NCBI RefSeq assembly: GCF_900698905.1
Contig: NZ_LR217707.1
Span: 248,001 to 312,000 of the forward strand
DNA length: 64,000 nt
Direction: 5' to 3'
Source of the DNA: Buchnera aphidicola (Cinara kochiana kochiana)
GTDB lineage: Bacteria > Pseudomonadota > Gammaproteobacteria > Enterobacterales > Enterobacteriaceae
A program made the translations under genes and the position numbers. Positions 60,625-64,000 of this stretch are shown one piece after another. Position 1 is the stretch's first letter; the number at the start of each line of letters is the position of its first letter. Under the pieces are notes generated by a model. The model saw only the letters and a program-made list of their open reading frames with translations. It did no database searches and was not told where the DNA came from.

Positions 60625-61929
60625 ATGTCAAAAATTAAAAAAATATTTGCTAGAGAAATATTAGATTCACGCGGTTATCCTACAGTTGAAGCTGAAGTTC
60701 ATCTTAAAAGTGGACATATTGGGTTAGCCTCTTCTCCTTCCGGAGCATCTACAGGATCCAAAGAAGCATTAGAATTAAGAGATGGAGATAAAAATCGTTT
60801 TTCGGGAAAAGGAGTAAAAAAAGCAGTAAATTATATTAATAAAAATATTTCTAGAGCATTAATTAACAAAACATCTGATAATCAAAAAGAAATTGATAAT
60901 TATATGATCCAATTAGATGGTACCCCAAATAAATCAAAATTTGGAGCTAATGCTATATTGGCTGTATCACTTGCGCTTGCAAAATCTGTTGCATTAGAAA
61001 AAAATATTCCGTTTTATTCTTATATTTCTCAACTGAATCAGTCTAATGAGAATTTTTCTATGCCACTTCCAATGATTAATATTATTAACGGTGGAATGCA
61101 TGCTAATAATAGTATTGATATTCAAGAATTTATGATCCAACCTATAGGAGCTAAAAATATCAAACAAGCTATTCGAATGGGATCGGAAATTTTTCATACA
61201 TTAGGAACTATTTTACAAGATAAAGGATATTCAACTTGTGTTGGAGACGAAGGAGGATATGCTCCAAATTTACACTCTAACGAAGCAGCATTATCTATGA
61301 TTAGTTTAGCTGTAGAAAAATCTAATTATAAATTAGGAACAGATATTACATTCGCAATAGATTGTGCTGCATCAGAATTATTTGACAAACAAACCAAAAA
61401 ATATAAATTAATACATGAAAATAAAGTATTTTCTTCACAAGAATTTACACACTATCTAGAAAAACTTACTTCTAAATATCCAATCTTATCTATAGAAGAT
61501 GGACAACATGAGGATGATTGGGATGGTTTTATATATCAAACACATGTTTTAGGTAAAAAAATCCAATTAGTAGGTGATGATTTATTTGTTACAAATAAAA
61601 AAATTTTTAAATACGGAATTAAAAAAAAAATCGCTAATGCAATTTTAATAAAACTAAATCAAATAGGAACATTAACTGAAACATTAGAAACTATCCAGTT
61701 AGCTAAAAAATATAAATATTCTGTAATCATATCTCATCGATCTGGAGAAACAGAAGATACTAGTATTGCTGATTTATCAGTAGGAACATCTGCAGGACAA
61801 ATAAAAACCGGATCTATGTGTAGATCAGATCGAACAGCAAAATATAATAGATTAATTAGAATAGAAGAATATTTAAAACAGGAAAATATCCCTTTAACAA
61901 ATAATTTAAATACATTTACTAAAGATTAA
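60625..61929 (+). CDS. eno: Enolase
   Basis: 2-phosphoglycerate to phosphoenolpyruvate in glycolysis. 434 aa (432 in E. coli) and strongly conserved. [50 protein letters not shown] and [10 protein letters not shown] contain the catalytic Glu/Lys and Mg ligands. The variants SLxQ and HGKA seen elsewhere are not disturbed in the catalytic blocks. AAAAAGGAT precedes the ATG. The neighbouring pyrG of E. coli is absent. Confidence 0.98.
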   Translation: MSKIKKIFAREILDSRGYPTVEAEVHLKSGHIGLASSPSGASTGSKEALELRDGDKNRFSGKGVKKAVNYINKNISRALINKTSDNQKEIDNYMIQLDGTPNKSKFGANAILAVSLALAKSVALEKNIPFYSYISQLNQSNENFSMPLPMINIINGGMHANNSIDIQEFMIQPIGAKNIKQAIRMGSEIFHTLGTILQDKGYSTCVGDEGGYAPNLHSNEAALSMISLAVEKSNYKLGTDITFAIDCAASELFDKQTKKYKLIHENKVFSSQEFTHYLEKLTSKYPILSIEDGQHEDDWDGFIYQTHVLGKKIQLVGDDLFVTNKKIFKYGIKKKIANAILIKLNQIGTLTETLETIQLAKKYKYSVIISHRSGETEDTSIADLSVGTSAGQIKTGSMCRSDRTAKYNRLIRIEEYLKQENIPLTNNLNTFTKD

Positions 61930-61976
61930 GCAAATTAAAATTATTTAAAATATATAAAATCGTTCATTTGTAATTT

Positions 61977-62000
61977 TAATGGGGGAATTTACCCCTATTA
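61977..62000 (+). terminator. Probable terminator after eno
   Basis: TAATGGGG pairs with CCCCTATTA (one bulged T) around a short loop, followed by AAAATTTTAT. It lies 48 bp after eno and is the only G/C cluster in the spacer. Confidence 0.55.
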
Positions 62001-62191
62001 AAAATTTTATTTATAAAAAAAATAATTATATTTTTAAATAAATAGATAATTAATATCTATAAATTTATCTTTATAATAAAATATTATTAATATATAAAAC
62101 AGTTTATATATTAATATTAATAATAAAAATACTATAAATATGTATAATATTTAAAATATTATACATATAATATAAATAAATCAGGATATAC

Positions 62192-64000
62192 ATGGATAAA
62201 AAAACAATAATATTAATAGATGGACATTATTGTCTATATCAAACACATTTTTCATTTTTAAAATTAAAAAATAATAACGGAGAGCCTACTGGAGTAGTAT
62301 ATGGTTATATTAAAATATTTAATAAATTAACGAAAATATTCAATCCAAAAAAAATAATAACTATATTTGATACTCCAACACAAAATTTTAGACACAAACT
62401 ATATACACAATATAAAAATAATAGACCACCAATACCTGAAAATTTAAAAAAACAAATACAACCATTACAAGAAATAATCAGAGCATTAGGTATACCTATC
62501 GTAAGTATAAATAACATCGAAGCTGATGATATAATAGGCACGTTATCAAAACAATTCAGTAAAAAAAAATATTATGTATTGATATATAGCGCTGATAAAG
62601 ATTTAATTCAATTAATTAATAAACAAGTTTCTATTATTCCAGGAAATTTTAAAAAAGAAATATTAAACAAAAATAATGTATATAAAAAATATGGAATATC
62701 ACCAACATCTATAGCAGATTTCTTAAGTTTAGTTGGAGATTCATCTGACAATATCCCTGGAGTACCCGGAATAGGAAAAAAAACTGCTATGATTCTTTTA
62801 AAACACTTTGTTAGTATTAAAGATATATACAATAATATCGAAAAAATTTATGATTTACCTATTAAAAACATAAAAAATATTACAAATAAATTAAAAGAAA
62901 ATAAAAAAATAGCTTTTTTATCATATCATTTAACAAAAATTAATAAAAATATTTTAATAGATAATTTTATTACTACAATTAAATATTATCCAGCAAATAT
63001 ACCGCTATTATTACAAAAATTTAAATATTATCAATTTAACCAATATATTGAAAATATATATAATAATCAATTCCCCATCATTAATATGTACAAAAAAAAA
63101 AAAAATCATAATAAATGTATTGAAATTATTAATTTAAATGTTCTTTCAGAACTAATAAAACAAATAATTAAAAAAAAAATATTTTCTATAGCTATGTTCA
63201 CGGCTACTGTAAACAAAAAAAATAATATTTTTTCTATGTCTATTTCTACTAAAAATCATACAACATGGTGGTATGTTTCTAATCAAAAAAAATCTAATAC
63301 TAAAAGTATTAATAAAATTATAATTCTAAATACTATTAAATCTATTTTAGAAGACGAAAAATACCGCAAGATAGGTACAAATTTAAAAAATATATTTCAT
63401 TTATTAAAAAAATTTAATATTACATTAAATGGAATGTATTTCGATACATCAATCGCATGTTATAATTATAAACTAAGTAATACATATAAAAACTATCAAA
63501 AATATCTTATTAATACACATCCTATAAAATATACAAGTTATAATTTAGAAAAATTAATTCATAATATTACTCAAGAATCTTTAATGTCATTAAAAATATA
63601 TTTAAAGACTAAAGATTATTTCAGTATAAAAGATAAAAAAAAAATCTTTTATTCTATTGATATGCCATTATTACAAGTGTTATCAACTATGGAAAATAAT
63701 GGTGTTTTAAAAAAAAAAAAAATATTAAAAAAACAAAAAAAAAAAACTATAAAAACATTAAATAAATTAAAAAAAAAAATATATTATATAACTCAAGAAA
63801 AATTTAATATTAAATCTAATAAACAAATACAATATATACTATTTAAGAAATATAATTTTCCACATATTCAAAAAACAAAAAGTGGTAATATTTCTACTAA
63901 TGAAAAAGTTCTTTTGGAATTATCTAAAATTCATAAATTACCAAAAATTATTTTACAATATAGAATTCTAAGCAAATTAAAAAATACTTATTTAACAAAA
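62192..64000 (+). CDS. polA: DNA polymerase I, N-terminal two thirds (runs off the window)
   Basis: Open for 603 codons with no stop before the window end. Residues 1-300 form the 5' nuclease domain: LIDGHYCLYQ, NNRPPIPE, IEADDIIGTL, YSADKDLIQLI, LVGDSSDNIPGVPGIGKKTA, with the acidic metal ligands present. Residues about 330-495 align with the 3'-5' exonuclease domain but lack its catalytic acids (AMFTATVN instead of the DxE motif). The polymerase domain begins with IDMPLLQVLSTMENNGV and reaches ILQYRILSKLKNTYLTK at the edge. It contains an in-frame A14 run at 63709-63722. An ATG with AGGATA upstream supports the start. Confidence 0.95.
   Translation, partial: MDKKTIILIDGHYCLYQTHFSFLKLKNNNGEPTGVVYGYIKIFNKLTKIFNPKKIITIFDTPTQNFRHKLYTQYKNNRPPIPENLKKQIQPLQEIIRALGIPIVSINNIEADDIIGTLSKQFSKKKYYVLIYSADKDLIQLINKQVSIIPGNFKKEILNKNNVYKKYGISPTSIADFLSLVGDSSDNIPGVPGIGKKTAMILLKHFVSIKDIYNNIEKIYDLPIKNIKNITNKLKENKKIAFLSYHLTKINKNILIDNFITTIKYYPANIPLLLQKFKYYQFNQYIENIYNNQFPIINMYKKKKNHNKCIEIINLNVLSELIKQIIKKKIFSIAMFTATVNKKNNIFSMSISTKNHTTWWYVSNQKKSNTKSINKIIILNTIKSILEDEKYRKIGTNLKNIFHLLKKFNITLNGMYFDTSIACYNYKLSNTYKNYQKYLINTHPIKYTSYNLEKLIHNITQESLMSLKIYLKTKDYFSIKDKKKIFYSIDMPLLQVLSTMENNGVLKKKKILKKQKKKTIKTLNKLKKKIYYITQEKFNIKSNKQIQYILFKKYNFPHIQKTKSGNISTNEKVLLELSKIHKLPKIILQYRILSKLKNTYLTK

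Overview
The window is a very AT-rich, gene-dense but shrinking bacterial chromosome segment. Gene content, E. coli-like local gene order and protein similarity point to Buchnera aphidicola, the obligate gammaproteobacterial endosymbiont of aphids. The strain cannot be named from sequence alone. There are no insertion sequences, phage genes, CRISPR arrays, rRNA genes or transferred islands. Most proteins keep E. coli length but are rich in Lys, Asn and Ile. Several AT-only gaps of 0.3-1.2 kb sit where related genomes carry genes.

Layout. 0-9 kb: pykA (cut by the window edge), zwf, a YoaE/TerC-type membrane protein, tsaB, minCDE, rsmC and a Ser-Cys-Leu tRNA cluster. 9-17.6 kb: an OmpA-like barrel, a decayed flagellar region holding one surviving rod gene (flgF), a frameshifted rluC, then rpmF-fabD-fabG-acpP-holB-tatD. 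17.6-27.4 kb: asnS, trhO, valS, argI/argF, ridA, deaD and a probable short leader ORF upstream of deaD. 27.5-44 kb: the translation and RNA block pnp-rpsO-truB-rbfA-infB-nusA-tRNA-Leu-secG, then ftsH, rlmE, greA, ibaG, rplU-rpmA-obgE and rplM-rpsI. 44-64 kb: pheA, ffh, rpsP-rimM-trmD-rplS, tldD, aroQ, fis, frameshifted rluD, alaS, csrA, five tRNAs (two before rsmE, three after rpiA), rsmE, zapA, rpiA, glnS, eno and the 5' two thirds of polA.

Together the genes describe a host-provisioning cell. zwf, rpiA, eno and pykA supply NADPH, pentoses and PEP. aroQ and pheA make aromatic precursors and phenylalanine, and argI makes citrulline for arginine. A large translation and RNA-processing core supports this. 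Envelope, nucleotide and motility genes are being lost.

No new biological system is evident. The points worth a second look are signs of degeneration and compensation: two pseudouridine synthases (rluC, rluD) each broken at a poly(A) tract and each needing one extra A; a lone flgF with its own RBS and terminator; a 38-bp perfect palindrome beside it; apparent absence of rne and tmk from their usual places; loss of proofreading residues in PolA; an altered invariant GTPase motif in Ffh; loss of feedback motifs in PheA; A73 discriminators in both tRNA-Ser genes; and a tRNA-Arg whose acceptor stem continues into a perfect 15-bp flanking inverted repeat.
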